Source: Mytilisepta virgata
Taxonomy: Eukaryota > Mollusca > Bivalvia > Mytilida > Mytilidae
NCBI GenBank assembly: GCA_028015205.1
Contig: CM051512.1
Span: 17,391,139-17,455,138 of the forward strand
Reading direction: 5' to 3'
DNA: 64,000 nt
In this document: positions 1-12,417 of the stretch, piece after piece
How the letters are laid out: each line of letters starts with the position of its first letter
Numbering within the stretch: position 1 is the first letter of the stretch
Position numbers and translations under genes: made by a program
Notes under the pieces: model-generated
Told to the model about the DNA's origin: nothing
What the model saw: the letters and a program-made list of their open reading frames with translations, nothing else
The model's database searches: none

Positions 1-398
1 CGCAAAATTCCTTACCATTTAATAAAATGGGTTGTATAGTCCATTTGACGTTGGACTTATGAATGTAATTTTGATATTATTCAGGATAAACTGAGCAGCG
101 GTTGATTTTTGTATTGACAGTACACCTGTAATGTTATGAAACTGTGTTGACATTATATCCCTTTTCAGAAACTCATTTCCGGTATCACAATTCCGATTCT
201 AAAATTATAATTATTTCCCTTGATGGGACGTAGTACTGCTTCGCTGCAATGAAGAGTAAAGGATTAACTGTTTTTAAAACTTGTTAATTTGCACGTAATG
301 TTTGGTTTATATAATTTGAGAACTACTTACAATCTTTTTGCTTCCAACATACTTCTAATCAAACTTGATTATAAAACAGGAAATATTTGTATAGATGA

Positions 399-452
399 AA
401 GTAATAAATAATTTCTATTTTATATATCAAAGTAATAAATAATTTCTATTTA
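399..452. repeat. Short tandem duplication, ~22 bp x 2
   Basis: The segment AAGTAATAAATAATTTCTA occurs at 399-417 and again from 430, separated by a short AT stretch. It looks like a local slippage duplication. Confidence 0.7.
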
Positions 453-739
453 CTGTCTACTGGTTGCTCTGCACTGCAGCGAAACCGTACTAGGCTCAAA
501 TTATAATTTTTGAGTCAGATTCATGATGCCGGAATTGAGTTTCTAGAAAGGGCTATACACCTGTTTCTGAAGGCTTCGAGTTGGTAGACACATAAAACCT
601 ATGTATGAGATATATGATAAGATGTGTTAATTTTATTTTGAGTATTTGTGATGTATAATTTTATAATAAGTGATTTTCTGTGTGTGTATTTTTGTTAACA
701 ACAGTATATTCCAAAATATTGATTACCGAGTTAAAAATA

Positions 740-810
740 GATGTGCTGATATTTATGGACATTTATCAGAGATGTGCTGAAATTTATAGACATTTATCAG
801 AGATGTGCTC
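740..810. repeat. 31-bp tandem repeat, 2.3 copies
   Basis: A 31-bp unit starting GATGTGCTGA and ending ACATTTATCAGA occurs at 740-770 and 771-801, followed by the first nine bases of a third copy. The two full copies differ at a few positions. Confidence 0.75.
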
Positions 811-2489
811 GATTCGTAATATCATGTTTATAGGATGCTGTCTCATTAACGCATACTCCATATCCTTACACATAATTCATTACATTCTAATCGTGATTTA
901 TATATAGTTTGGCCTAGAACACTAAGAGTGAGGTTAGATGTTTTGAATTAGATTAAGCGTAGTTTGAATAATTGTAGATTACAGTTATCTTTCATTCTCT
1001 ACATCATTTTGTACAATTATATGTACCGTATATGTTATATATAATGTACCGTCAATGTCTTGTTAATACATTTTGTTGTTATATGTTGTAGAATATTTTC
1101 ATACTATGTGCATGATTAAAACATGAAGAACCCTAGATTCGATGTTTAATGGCCTATAACAACACCGTTTCACTTGCCATTTAAAGATAAGTTTCAAGTT
1201 CTCAACTTATTAATATGTCATGCGCAGGTACCGACACCCTTCACAATGCAAAAGGAAACATCCAGTGAAGTTTCTAGTGTTGTGAGGTGTAAATTCAAAA
1301 GAGGGGATTCCAGTTAAAAGTCAGATAACTATAACACATCTCTTCTCATTTGTAAGGAAGAAAAATCGTATCGGGGATCAATTAGTGACGAAGACATTTT
1401 CTTAGAGTTATTATATCAATATATAGTTATCATTGTGGTATGGGTATTCGTCCTATTATCGGATTTTACTTCTTATTGTGTATAAAGCTTATTTTTCGAG
1501 CTAACACTTACATGAGGGTTTAAATTATGCTAATTTCTGTTGATTTCCTGAATTTGAGTTAAATTTTATAAATATGCGTGTTTTTTGTATTTATGAAATC
1601 AGAGCTGGTTTTTTAGATCTGTTAAATAGCTTCATAAGTTTCATAAGTTTTCGTCCTAATAATAATTGACGGTGATTCGCTACGGGTACGAGTATGAATT
1701 CGAATGAAATAGTTGATTTTCAGACTTCAATATTCAGTTTTGGTATTAATATTTTTGTAAATTTATATGTGTAGTGACCAACTGAAAAGTGGCTTGAAAA
1801 AAGTTGCAAAAGTCTTTCATTTCTTGGTTAAACAACTAAATAATTTGTTTTCAATCAAATTATTTTCATTTAGACATGCAACTGCAATTTGTTTGAAAAT
1901 CTAAAAAGTTTCAAGTCATGTATTTTATTTAAAAAAAGGGCAAGTTAATAACTTTTAAAGTGAAATATTCAAAAAGTAATAATGTTAGTCTTATGGTTTC
2001 TTATGTGAAAAGGACGCAGCATTATATTAGAAATGCCAGACTTTCTAACTGCGAAAATAGCTATTTATAACATTTCTTACCACACAACAGTAACATGACT
2101 AACTAATAAGATGTTGAATGACCAGACCACACTACTCTTATCAGGATGTTTTTACGTTGGGGGAAGAAACCATAAAAAAATGAATTAGCAAAAACATACA
2201 AAAACACACAATTCATTTAAAAATAATACTAACGTCATTTAAATATTGATTCGAAAAACTTTTTGACAGTTGTAATGTTTTCTGTGTTTACAAACGTTGA
2301 AGATGGTAACAGAAAGTGACATCCAAAACACCGCATATGCACTAACAAGTAAATAAACTAGATCTCACACGGAGCCTGAATCGCTCTCCTGGATTTTAGG
2401 TGACCACAACTGACAAAGCGCTTCTAGATAATATCTGTAAGGAATTGTCCCACAGTATTCAGCGTTTCTAGATTAGATATGTAAACAAT

Positions 2490-3230
2490 TCTTCCAAAAA
2501 TGTTAAACAAAGTCCAGCTGTGGCAGCTAGCTTGGATTACGATCGGCACGAAAACGTAACTGTTGTAGCAGACATTTCTCCAAGAACCTTCATGGAACAA
2601 AAAACATTTATGGCTTAGTATTTTCTGACAAGAAGACCTATGTACAAATATTCCCGAAGGGTCCAATATTAAACTTATTCCGGCTGTGTCGACCATCTTG
2701 AATTTTCAATCGGCACATAGAACATATCTTTGTAGTTGTCTATCAAATGATCACTCAAACATCAAAAACATTTCAATTGGCATAGAGTCCAATGTTAAAC
2801 TAAGTCCTGCTGTGGCGGCCACCTTGAATTTTTGATCCACACAAAAAACATTTTGTAGAGGTTCGTCCAATGCTTGTTTATACATAAAAACATTTCAATT
2901 GGCATAGTAATTTCTGACAGGAAGACATTTTTACAAATTTCCCCATCAGGGTCCAGTGTTAAACTAAGTCAGGCTGTTGCGACCATCCTGAATTTGCGAT
3001 CGGCACAAATAACATAAATGGGTAGAGGTTCATTCAATTCTTGTTCATACATAAAAATCTTTCAATTGCCTTTGTAGTTTCTGACAAGATGACCTTTACA
3101 AATTTCCCATGGGTTCAATCTTAAACTAAGTCCGGATGTGGCGGGCATATTGAATTTCTGATCGGCACATAATAGATACCTTTTAATTGGTCTATTAACT
3201 GATCATTCACACATCAAACTTCTCAGTCCT
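2490..3230 (+). repeat. Diverged tandem repeat family R1, about five units
   Basis: A recognisable core, roughly GTTAAACTAAGTCCGGCTGT followed by GGCGGCCATCTTGAAT, recurs near 2501, 2667, 2791, 2948 and 3118. Each core is followed by a segment like GATCGGCACATAGAACAT. Spacing is about 125-170 bp. The units are diverged, so the array is old. The same family recurs at 5.6-6.1 and 7.1-7.7 kb. No coding potential was seen. Confidence 0.7.
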
Positions 3231-3400
3231 GCAGGAACACTACTTATCCATCCAGGTTATCTTCCGGGATTTTTGGTGAGTTCATTGTTTTTATTTTCTG
3301 TGTTGTATTTCTGTTTTTGTTCTTTTGCCCTCCTCTCGGTTTTGTCTTGTTCAATAACTGTTAGACGGCCTTTTGGAATTCCCCACTTTTTTCCTTGATT
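3225..3400 (+). repeat. Possible 3' tail of the dispersed RT element
   Basis: A run containing TCCTGCAGGAACACTACTTA and a T-rich stretch (TTTTTGGTGAGTTCATTGTT, then ending in GGTTTTGTCTTGTTC) resembles the 3' tails seen at 17.6, 29.3, 31.4 and 51.7 kb. The match is partial and judged by eye. Confidence 0.3.
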
Positions 3401-4250
3401 AGACCAGAAGCATTGGCGGATTATACCACGCAAGACAGATTACAGATGATCATAGGACAGCATAGAGAAATCAAAAGTTTGAATACTTTTTCAATAGGTA
3501 AAGCTAGTTGAAGAGAGATATTCGTGTAGGTTTTTGAGTATTTCGTTTAAACTTCTTCCCTCTCCCTCTCAGTATATTTTCTGACAAAGTCCTCAACCGA
3601 ATGCATCATTATGTTGATGCTGTGCCTCTAGCTGAAATAACATTGCTCGTGATAATTGTAACCTTTATTTCATGTTCGTAATACAATTAGCTACTCACCT
3701 TGACTACAAAATACAAGGAAAAGTAAAATTCTGGACATTCCCTTATGCATTGTCACAATTTTCTCTATATTATCTGTAAGTGAGAAAAAAAAGATTCTGT
3801 TGAACTCAAAAGTTCGATATTTAAAAAAAGAAGTTTTTAGTGTTGTTTGGTTCATATGTGGTTGACATCTATTATTGACCATTGTTCTGACTTTATGAAA
3901 GTAGGATATTCGCATTAAGTAGGAAATTTCCCTCCGAATTTCATGATACTTTTCGAAAATACGTAGCAACTTGTCAACACATATCGATCACGAAATATTC
4001 AATATAAAAATATCTCACAGAAGTGACAAATAGTCAGGCTATTGAGCAATTTCTAAAAAATCGATATTTAAATCTCCAAATTTCTCGTAAAGATAAATTT
4101 GAAGTGTTATCTATATCGACTGTAGAAATACAAAAATCAACTGCTGACGAAGTAAGATTTTCTATTTCTCGTTTAATAACGCTGTCTAAGGTGACGATTT
4201 TACAATCTTCTGGCACACTTCCCTTGTAATCTAAATATCCCCTTCATTTT
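3401..4250. other. No gene seen
   Basis: AT-rich sequence with short ORFs overlapping on both strands (for example around 4023-4229). None shows a recognisable domain or convincing splice context. Confidence 0.4.
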
Positions 4251-4570
4251 GAACCTCATGTATTTTATTTCTATACAGTATTTTCAAACAATGTATGTAG
4301 GGCTTTCAGGGATAGAATTTCGAAAATTGTGAAACTGGGCTTGTAACTTAAACTCGTCTTTTTATTTTTGACTCTCCATTTCATTTTTATATGGGATAGT
4401 AGTAAAAACGCTTTTAGATGTGCAATAAGGTATTAGGAATATGATTTTCAAACAATAGGGTCCAAATGGGTCAAATTATGATATTGTGAAATTAAGCTTG
4501 CGATATAAATTGCTCTTTTTCTTTTATTAATTTTATTTCTATATACTACTGTAGGTTAAAGAAATTTCAT
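4250..4570 (+). repeat. Repeat family R2, about 1.5 units
   Basis: The R2 consensus elements appear in order: CTCATGTATTTTATTTCTAT, then ACAGTATT, then a segment like GATGTGCAATAAGGTATTAG, then AAACAATAGGGTCCAAATGG, then an AGCTTGCGATATAAA-like segment. The family has a unit of about 170-200 bp and recurs on both strands of the window. Confidence 0.6.
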
Positions 4571-5554
4571 TTTAAAAAATGGAGGCTATAGCTATCATGA
4601 TCAAGTCATTTTCTGAAGAGAAATGGTAGGTAAAAACAAACTGACAACTGATTTCAATAAAACATTGGATTGTAAAAGTACTGCATTTGAAATACCAAGG
4701 AAGAAACTTCGGGGAGTGCGAGAGTAACTGTCGTTTCAGAATACTTGTAAACTTCTAATAACTTGCGTTTGTCATGTATCTTTTGATCAAACATAGTCTT
4801 GAACTGAAGAATTCTTATTATCGATAAAGTAGTTAAACAATTTTAGTAATAGAAATCAATAACAAAGATTTTTCAATGTAAAATGATATACAAAAGACAT
4901 ACCTTCTATCTTAATATACCTATGTTATCAGAATTTTAAAATATAAACAGATACAAAACACTTTTGATATTTAAAGATTGGGTGACCATAAATAATTGAT
5001 TGAGTAAGTATATATTTATCTTATCAAAACAGGTATAAAGACTGTTCCCCTCGTTTTAATGCCCACATGCGTATATGAACTTCTTATGAAGAATATGTAT
5101 AATAAAATAGGTAAGCATGATTACTTTTTAACTTCACTATTACAAATATTATTACACAATATGGTAAAAATGCATATTGTTGATGAGACTTCAAAGGAAT
5201 CCTCCATAAATGAAATTACATTATAAGCAGTATTTTAATTAATTTTTTTTCTTCGTAGGGAAAAGTTAATTAAATTTTGACAGAATAAGAAAATACCTTT
5301 TCTTGTCAATGTTTCACCTATGCTTTTTATTCTACAGAGCAAGTATGAATTTAACAATGTGCCATTTTCGAGAAAATTTGCTACAAAGATCCTTCATATG
5401 TTTGTAGTAAAAACATACGGCCAATGACATTACTATATAGAGTAATACATATTTAAACTAGAAGCTGTCAAAAGCCTGTATTATTCGCCTGGATTTAACT
5501 TGCCCACCTTCAGCAGGACTGAGAATTTAAGTGTAGCAGTTACCTTGGCTGGTT
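4571..5554. other. No gene seen
   Basis: AT-rich sequence with no recognisable coding segment or mobile element. Confidence 0.4.
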
Positions 5555-6125
5555 TTCCCACAGGTACAATGTAAAACAACGTTAGGCTGTGGTTGCCATC
5601 TTAGTTGAAATTCAAGGTTATCAAACAATTCTGAAGGAGGACCATTGCTGCCATTAGTCTGATTCCAAATGGAAAATTCCAAGGTATGATGATCTGCAAA
5701 TTGAATTTTTTCATAGGTCCTATGTTAAACTAAGTTCGGCTGTGTAGCCATTTTGATTGAAAGTCCTGATCATCGGACATATTTCTGAAAGAGGATCATC
5801 AAAGGTCCATTGCAGCCAATGCTGTTCCCAATTGGGTCCGTGGTTTCAGACAAGAAGATTATTGAATGAATTTTCTCATAATGTCCGATGTTAAACTAAG
5901 TTCAGCTGTGGCGGCCATCTTTTTTGACATTCCGATCATTTGACATAATTCTGAAAGAGGACAACCTAAGAACCATTTCTGTCAAGTTTTTGTTCCAATT
6001 TACTTAGTGGTTTCAGACAAGAAGATTTTTGAATGAATTTTTCCCATAGGGTTTGGTCCAATGTTTATCTAAGTTCGCCTGTGGCGGCCAGCTTGGTTGA
6101 AAGTCCAATTCTGAAAGAATTCTGG
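5555..6125 (+). repeat. Repeat family R1, about four units
   Basis: R1 cores (GTTAAACTAAGTTCGGCTGT and variants) occur near 5570, 5728, 5890 and 6060. Each is followed by a segment like TTCTGAAAGAGGACCAT, with spacing near 160-170 bp. This subarray is closer to a single consensus than the one at 2.5-3.2 kb. Confidence 0.7.
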
Positions 6126-7054
6126 TCATTTTCTGGATTACATGAAATTCCTAAAAGCTTAAGTGTACATGTACGGTAATCCCTAAAAATAAATCAAAAT
6201 TTTAAACATATTCCCTGATTATCATACTCTACTAAGGATAAATAGAATCGTCTATTTTCACAAATAATTCAGATGCTTATAACTTGTTTAATAAAGATAT
6301 GTTTCAAATCATTTATAATATGTTTTATCAAATTATTTATAAAATTATTTATCAAATAATATACCCCTTCACCAAGTGCAACAGAAATATCAACTTTGGT
6401 TTGAACAATCACTTATTTTTGCATAAAATAATCAGGGATTCAAAGGAAGTCGATTCTAGAGTCCGGTTGACCTTTTAGACTTGCAGAGCATGTTCGATGG
6501 GAATTACAAATTCATCATGAACTATCAGAAATTCCTAAACATTTTCAGGGATTTACTAAGTCCCCTAGGAATTACACGATATCTCTGTTTATTTACTGTA
6601 ATATATATTGCCTTTATATCAAGCAAAATTCGAAAACCTTTTTTCACATCTATATATGGTGTATGAAGACAATGTAAATAAAATGCTGAAATGGAAAAAT
6701 TAAATAAAATTTCACAAGAAAGGTGTTGCGGACGGATGGACCGATGGACAGACAGATCGGAACGATAACAATATCCTTCGAAAGTGCTAACGATGAAAGA
6801 GGGGTTAACTCACAGGCCCGTATTGAAAATCCCATCCCTGTTTTGAAAATCTAAAATCTAAAATCTTATCATAAAGTCTGTTAATACTGTATAGAAATAA
6901 AATATATGATAATGAAATTAAAGGCGTCCGTGAACCTGCATTGCTCACATCGATTCAAATTGTCAGTCAAAGGCAGTAACTGAACGGCAACTTGATTTGT
7001 AATCAATGGGCAATTATCTGATACTTGATCATCTACATGTAAATACCATTGCTG
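6126..7054. other. No gene seen
   Basis: AT-rich sequence. The block at 6280-6360 is a low-complexity run of TTTATAA/ATTATTTAT words, which explains the short ORF there. A reverse R2-like fragment (TGTATAGAAATAAAATATATG) is visible near 6885. Confidence 0.4.
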
Positions 7055-7700
7055 CCATTTAAAAAAAACTATGGAGTTTCACAGACGAAGTGCAATTTCC
7101 CATGCAGACCTATGTTAGACCTAGATTGCCATCAGAGTCATAGAACAAATATCTAAAAGAAGACCATTTGAGGATCATTTCTGTCTGGTTTAGTTCCCTA
7201 TTTCAGTTTTAAAAATTGTCTAGATGGTTCCTCTGTTTAAGTAATTTCAAGTGTGGAAGCCATATTAGTAGGTGATCAGTGTTATCAGTAACACTTATGA
7301 AAAAGATCTATTGTAGTGGACATCTTTGTTAGTATTTCATGTTACCAGATGCCAAATTGGTTTCAATAGGCTCAGGTCTTTTCAGACAAGAAGTTTTTAA
7401 TAAGGCCGTAATAATAGTTGAACTAAGTTTGGCTGTGATTTGTTCCATCTGACTCAGTGGTTTCAGACAATAACATTTTCAGTGTGTTTTCACATACAGT
7501 CATATTTTAAACTTAATACTGCAGTAGCAGCCATCTTTGCTGGCACACCAGATCATTTGAAACGCTTTTAAAATGGGAATATTTGAGGACCCAGTGAATG
7601 TTCCCATGGTGTTCTCTGTTAAATTCAGTTCGGTTGTGGCGACGACCCTGGTTAATAGTCCGGGTCACAGGACATAATATTGAAAATTGGCCTCACAGGG
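7055..7700 (+). repeat. Repeat family R1, degenerate
   Basis: Weaker R1 cores occur near 7224, 7415, 7505 and 7617, the last reading GTTAAATTCAGTTCGGTTGT. Associated segments such as TGGTTTCAGACAAGAAG also recur. More decayed than the two arrays upstream. Confidence 0.5.
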
Positions 7701-7969
7701 ACCAGTTCAGCAAAGTTTTGTTCTATTTATATGTAATTTCATAGAAAATTAAAAAAAACACCCCCTTTTCTTCTATTTTTTTTGTATTAGTAACCATGTG
7801 GGCAAGGCGTTGTGGACTCAGGACGCAATTTTAAAAGTGCCTCCATATAGAACTATAACACCAAAGATTGGTCTTAACTGCAACAGAGGAGAAAAGTTTT
7901 AAGGGAAAGTTTACGACGACGCACGACGGTGGCGGCAATAGCTCAACAGAATTCTTTAGGCCAGAATTT

Positions 7970-8450
7970 TGATTTTCTAACCATAGGGTCTATAGAGTTC
8001 GACATTCGATATTGTAAATTTTTCTGTTTCCGTTTTCAATAAATGCGAATTATTTATTTTGGAGCATTTGCATATTTTGTTTGAGACTACCGTAAAAAAT
8101 AAAAATTAATTAATTAAAAATTAAAGAGGAGTTTAGATCAATGGTTTAAACTACAGTTTTCGAAAATCGACCCATGCGGGTAACAAAATTTGAAAAATTA
8201 AAATTCTTAAACTTTATTGCAAATCTACATAAGGTGTATGATAATGCTGTAAAAATAATACGCGTTAATTGAAAAGAGAAACAGGAGTTAAGCTATAATT
8301 CACAATATCGAATGTCGACCTCTATATACCCTTTATTTAGAACATCAAAGTTCTAAAACTTTATTAGACATGTGCAGATGGCACACATTTATTCAGTTAG
8401 ATTAGAAAGTAAATCCCTTAAACCAAAAGTGCGGTGTAGGGATAAATATA
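7970..8450 (-). repeat. Diverged R2-like fragments, reverse orientation
   Basis: Segments resembling reverse-complement R2 (for example TTCGACATTCGATATTG near 8000, and AAGTTCTAAAACTTTATTAG near 8350) flank a short AT-rich core. The similarity is partial. Confidence 0.35.
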
Positions 8451-9056
8451 TGATAAAAAACATGCTAGAGTTTTTTCGTATCTACAATGTATATGTCCTA
8501 TGTGCTTCAAACAATCTCTCGGGCTAATATTAGTGTCTTCGAGGTGGTATATTGTAATATAATCTATATTTCTTTGTTTTTGTACTAAATCAATAATTAT
8601 TTATTATTATACTTCATACGTGTACCCATGCATATATATTACTTGCTTGTTTAAATATTTGTACAGTATATGCTGCTATAAACCTGCCATCTACATAACA
8701 ATATTTGTAAAGCAAATGTTAAATGTTTACTTTTTATGAAATGTTTATTGTGCATTATATCACATTTTTGTAAAGTAAATACGTTTTTAATCCAGATATC
8801 AACATGATCAAACTAAAAACTGTCAAGAATGTTTGCTTAATGTGTTAAATTTGATGTCACCGTATATCAAAATTAAAACATATTTCTTCTTCTATGGTAA
8901 CCAATATACTTTTACCTGTAAGAGATGATTAAGGTAAATCATATGAAGGATAGTAATAAAATATATATTAAGTATACTGAATACTTGAAAGTAATATAAT
9001 TTGGATTTTCAAAATTTATAGCCCACAGGGATTGAGTATTTTGAACTTCTGAATCT
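8451..9056. other. No gene seen
   Basis: AT-rich sequence without a recognisable feature. Confidence 0.4.
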
Positions 9057-9224
9057 AAATAACAATCCAAAGATACTAGTATTATATATTGTAAATTTTT
9101 ACTATGCTGTATACGACGCATTTCAAGGAGTTACCTCTCATCAGCAGCATTAAAACCGAAACCTTTGGAAGACCAAAAACCAAACTTATATTTAACAAGA
9201 AGTACTTAACCAAAAATACCGAAA
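9057..9224. repeat. 168-bp direct repeat, copy 1
   Basis: This block begins AAATAACAATCCAAAGATAC and ends near AAAAATACCGAAATA. It recurs almost unchanged at 9436-9604. The unit includes TATACGACGCATTTCAAGGA. The two copies differ at only a few positions, so the duplication is young compared with neighbouring repeats. Confidence 0.85.
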
Positions 9225-9435
9225 TAAGAAGCCAAATTTCAACTGAGGAGATCTACCATGTGCAATACAAGGAATGAACCCTTAGTATTTCTATTATTTT
9301 TGAATTTTGCTAAATCCTGGTAATTTCTGTAACAAATAAATGAATAATCATGTCAGACAAGTCTGACGACTGGGTTGGCGAATACCCTCGGGGACCTAGG
9401 GTCCACCAGCAGAGGCATCATCCCAGGAGTTTCAA

Positions 9436-9604
9436 AATAACAATCCAAAGATACTAATATTATATATTGTTAATTTTTACTATGCTGTATACGACGCATT
9501 TCAAGGAGTTACCTCTCATCAGCAGCATTAAAACCGAAACCTTTGGAAGACAAAAAACCTAACTTATATTTAACAAGAAGTACTCAACCAAAAATACCGA
9601 AATA
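9436..9604. repeat. 168-bp direct repeat, copy 2
   Basis: Second copy of the block at 9057-9224, offset by about 379 bp. The ~210-bp spacer contains a GC-richer stretch (GGGGACCTAGGGTCCACCAG near 9390) unlike its surroundings, possibly a SINE-like piece. Confidence 0.85.
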
Positions 9605-9619
9605 CCTAAACTCTTCTTA

Positions 9620-11260
9620 CATTATTGATTTTATGTAATTAAACCATATAGTATTGTCATAACCTATATTTAGATGCGCAATAAGATTTTAGAATTTTGA
9701 TTTTCGAATTTGGAGGCAACATTGGTTTTGACCTAAACTCCTCTTTAATTTCATAACTGTATGAATTATGCAATACGATTTTATAGTTTTCATCTTTTTT
9801 AAACTTCAGTCCTGCAGTGAATTTAATATTGAAATTATGAATGTAAGCTTGTGATCTGAGATTCTCTCATTTTTCACCTCATGTGTTTCACTTTTATAAT
9901 ACACTCTATGTAGATGCGCAGTGAGCTTTTAGATTTTTCATTCTTTTTTTGAAATTTGGCCTGTATTCAAACGTTGATTTTAAAAGTGGTACAAAGAGAT
10001 AAAATATCTGGGGAGTGCGGGTCGTTTCCGACTGTCTCTATTTTGTCTCTGTTTTGTTTTGGAATTGCTTTGTACAATTGTCGGGCTAAAAACTGTTTTT
10101 CGTTACTAAGACTGACATGAAGAGATATTGTGTTAAGTATTAATTCTATACACCATCCTTTCATGTGATGTAATATATATTATTAATTTAAATACTTTGC
10201 TATTACATAATGGATTAAACAGCTTATAGAAGATAAATTTAGTCGAAGTCCATCTTTTACTTCAGGTATGATAGCTAAACCTAGGAATCAGAATGAGATG
10301 ATGAATTTCAATTAGTTAATTCAGTCAATTATTTAGGGGAGTATAATTCTGATGCACATATTCCCAGTTTCGAAAAAGTTCACTGGTATTTCTATTCTCT
10401 CTGTTAGTGAGACTGTCATATTTTGTTATTTTGACTTATCTCCCCATTCACTGTTAGAAATTTTATTCTACACAGAATGGTTGCATATTACCTGTAGACG
10501 TGCAATCAGGCTTTAGAATTTTAATTTTCTAAACATGTGGCCCAGAATTTTGAAAATATAAATTTAAGCTGGTGACCTAATTCTTTCATTGTTCATTTTT
10601 ATGCATTTACTTCTTTACAGTATTGTCAGAAACAATATGTAGATGAGCAATAAACTTTTATAATTTCGATTGTCAAAACTTAGAGCACACAGCAGTTAAA
10701 TATGAAATTCGGAATTTAAGGTTGTAACCTAAACTCTTTCATTTTTCAATTTGTGCATTTTATTTTTGACAGCATTGATATTTAACATATTATGATGTGC
10801 AACACGGTTTTCAGTTAATTTGGAGCACGCAGGGATTAAACTTTAAAAGTCGTGTATTTAAGCTTGTGACCTAAACTCATCTTTTTTATTCCAATTTATG
10901 TATATCTTTATATTGTACAATTTTTCCATACACGATGTGTGGATTAGATATGCAATATGTGCAATAAGGTTTTGGAAATTGGATTTTCAAAACTTGGGGC
11001 CCACAGGGATCGAATTTGAAAAATCATGAATTTGTGCTTTTGACCTAATCTCCTCTTTTATTCTACGTTTTATGCATAGTTTATACGTGCTTATAACAAG
11101 GTTTTCGAATTTCAATTTTCAACACGTGTTTCGATTTTTTAAATTAATGATTTTAAGCTTGTGATATTAACTTTTATTTTCATTTTTAATTGGATTTTGA
11201 TAAGTGATTACTTTCTTCATAGTAAGATTCCATAACATATGTAAATGGACAATATAATTT
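9620..11260 (+). repeat. Repeat family R2, largest forward array
   Basis: At least eight diverged units of about 170-200 bp. Recurrent words in order are: AAGCTTGTGACCTAAACTC, a T-rich stretch with TTTCATTTTT, TGCATTTTATTTCT, ACAGTATT, a word like TGTAGATGCGCAATAAGGTT, TTAGAATTTTGATTTTC, and GGGCCCACAGGGATTGAA. The order is kept although the sequence has diverged. No coding function seen. Confidence 0.7.
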
Positions 11261-11357
11261 TACATTTCACATTTTAGTTACAAATGTACCTAACTAACTG
11301 CCAGGGTTAACCGAAGACATTCAAGGGAGGAGTTCCTTCAAAAATAAATTAAAATAA

Positions 11358-11731
11358 GGCCACACCAAATTGATTTTTCGTTCTTTGGATTTTTTATGGC
11401 AAAATGGTAGCGTGCCAGCGAAATCTTAATTTAATATTTTTTTTTATTGAGGGCTAGTTTTTTTTTTAGGAGAAGATCAAATTTACGTGCGGCACAAATT
11501 TTTTTAAGTAAATATTGCAAAAAAATGGGAAAAATCCCTAATTTGTATCAAATTTTAGGGGTGGACAAACATTTCTTATTTTCAATTTCTTGAAAACTGA
11601 ATAATTTGGGGCGAATTTTCTGCATTTTTGCAATAAGAAGTGGCCAATTTTTTTCTCTTAAAATTTACAATCTAAAGTCTGAAAATTGGAGCGGCGGAAT
11701 CCAAATAACTAAAAATTGATTTGGTGTGGCC
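11358..11731. mobile_element. MITE, 374 bp, PIF/Harbinger-type
   Basis: The ends are inverted repeats of about 30 bp, starting GGCCACACCAAATTGATTT on the left and ending in its near-complement AATTGATTTGGTGTGGCC on the right. The three flanking bases TAA (11355-11357 and 11732-11734) form a target-site duplication. A 3-bp TWA duplication is typical of PIF/Harbinger elements, so this is probably a non-autonomous member. The interior is AT-rich and non-coding. A diverged copy lies at 37091-37324. Confidence 0.75.
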
Positions 11732-12356
11732 TAATCTAAAGTTTGTCGTTGTATTTTGATTAATCAAACACATTGGGTACTTTTTAAAGCAACAGCAATT
11801 CTAACTGTAAATTAAAACGTTCAGTTCATAGTAAGTAATTATAAGCATCAGACTTACAACTGCACTTTCATATATCAAAATAATTAAATCATGTACAAGA
11901 TTAAACCAATTGTTTTGACAAATTCTGTTCAAGTTACAACTGTAAACAATAATTTCTTATTTGTTATATCATGCCAGTTACCAAATGTAAAAATAGTTTA
12001 TAAGGTAACAACAAGATTGCAACTTGTACACCAGATATACAATTCATAACATTTTGCTATAAATATAACCGCACCACATTCTAGTATGATGTTGTCAAAC
12101 AGATACAATCTTTATTTCCTGTAAATTAAACAATTATTTTTTATATTTTCAACTCTATTCACTTTTAAGAAATACCTGATATTTATTTGAACTGTAAAAA
12201 AAAATCAATTTCTGAAACATGTCTAACACATACATGTAGTAGTAATTCATTTTATACTGCATATGTTATACAATTATTCTGCCTTTAAGATAAACCAACG
12301 ACAGTATAATTTCAGTTACATTTTGATTTCAGGTCCTGAAAGAAATTTTTTTCCAA

Positions 12357-12417
12357 ATGGAATTGGATCTTGTACTGTTCTTCATATTAGTACAAAATAT
12401 AGTAATTTTAATGTCAG
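12357..12417 (+). CDS. IgSF gene exon 1: signal peptide
   Basis: The ATG at 12357 opens a 20-residue hydrophobic leader, MELDLVLFFILVQNIVILMS, plus the first base of a Gly codon. The donor is G|GTAATT, phase 1. The reading frame stays open to 12779 without splicing, but the extra residues show no domain and the splice is much more plausible. A possible acceptor at 12332 suggests this is the second exon, with an upstream non-coding exon not identified. Confidence 0.65.

Larger units (their letters stand above)
1..2399. other. Gene-free AT-rich flank
   Basis: No exon with paired splice sites and no recognisable protein segment was found on either strand. The sequence is AT-rich single-copy-looking DNA with two short tandem duplications listed separately. 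Distal exons of a neighbouring gene could be missed, because short exons without a recognisable product cannot be excluded by eye. Confidence 0.5.
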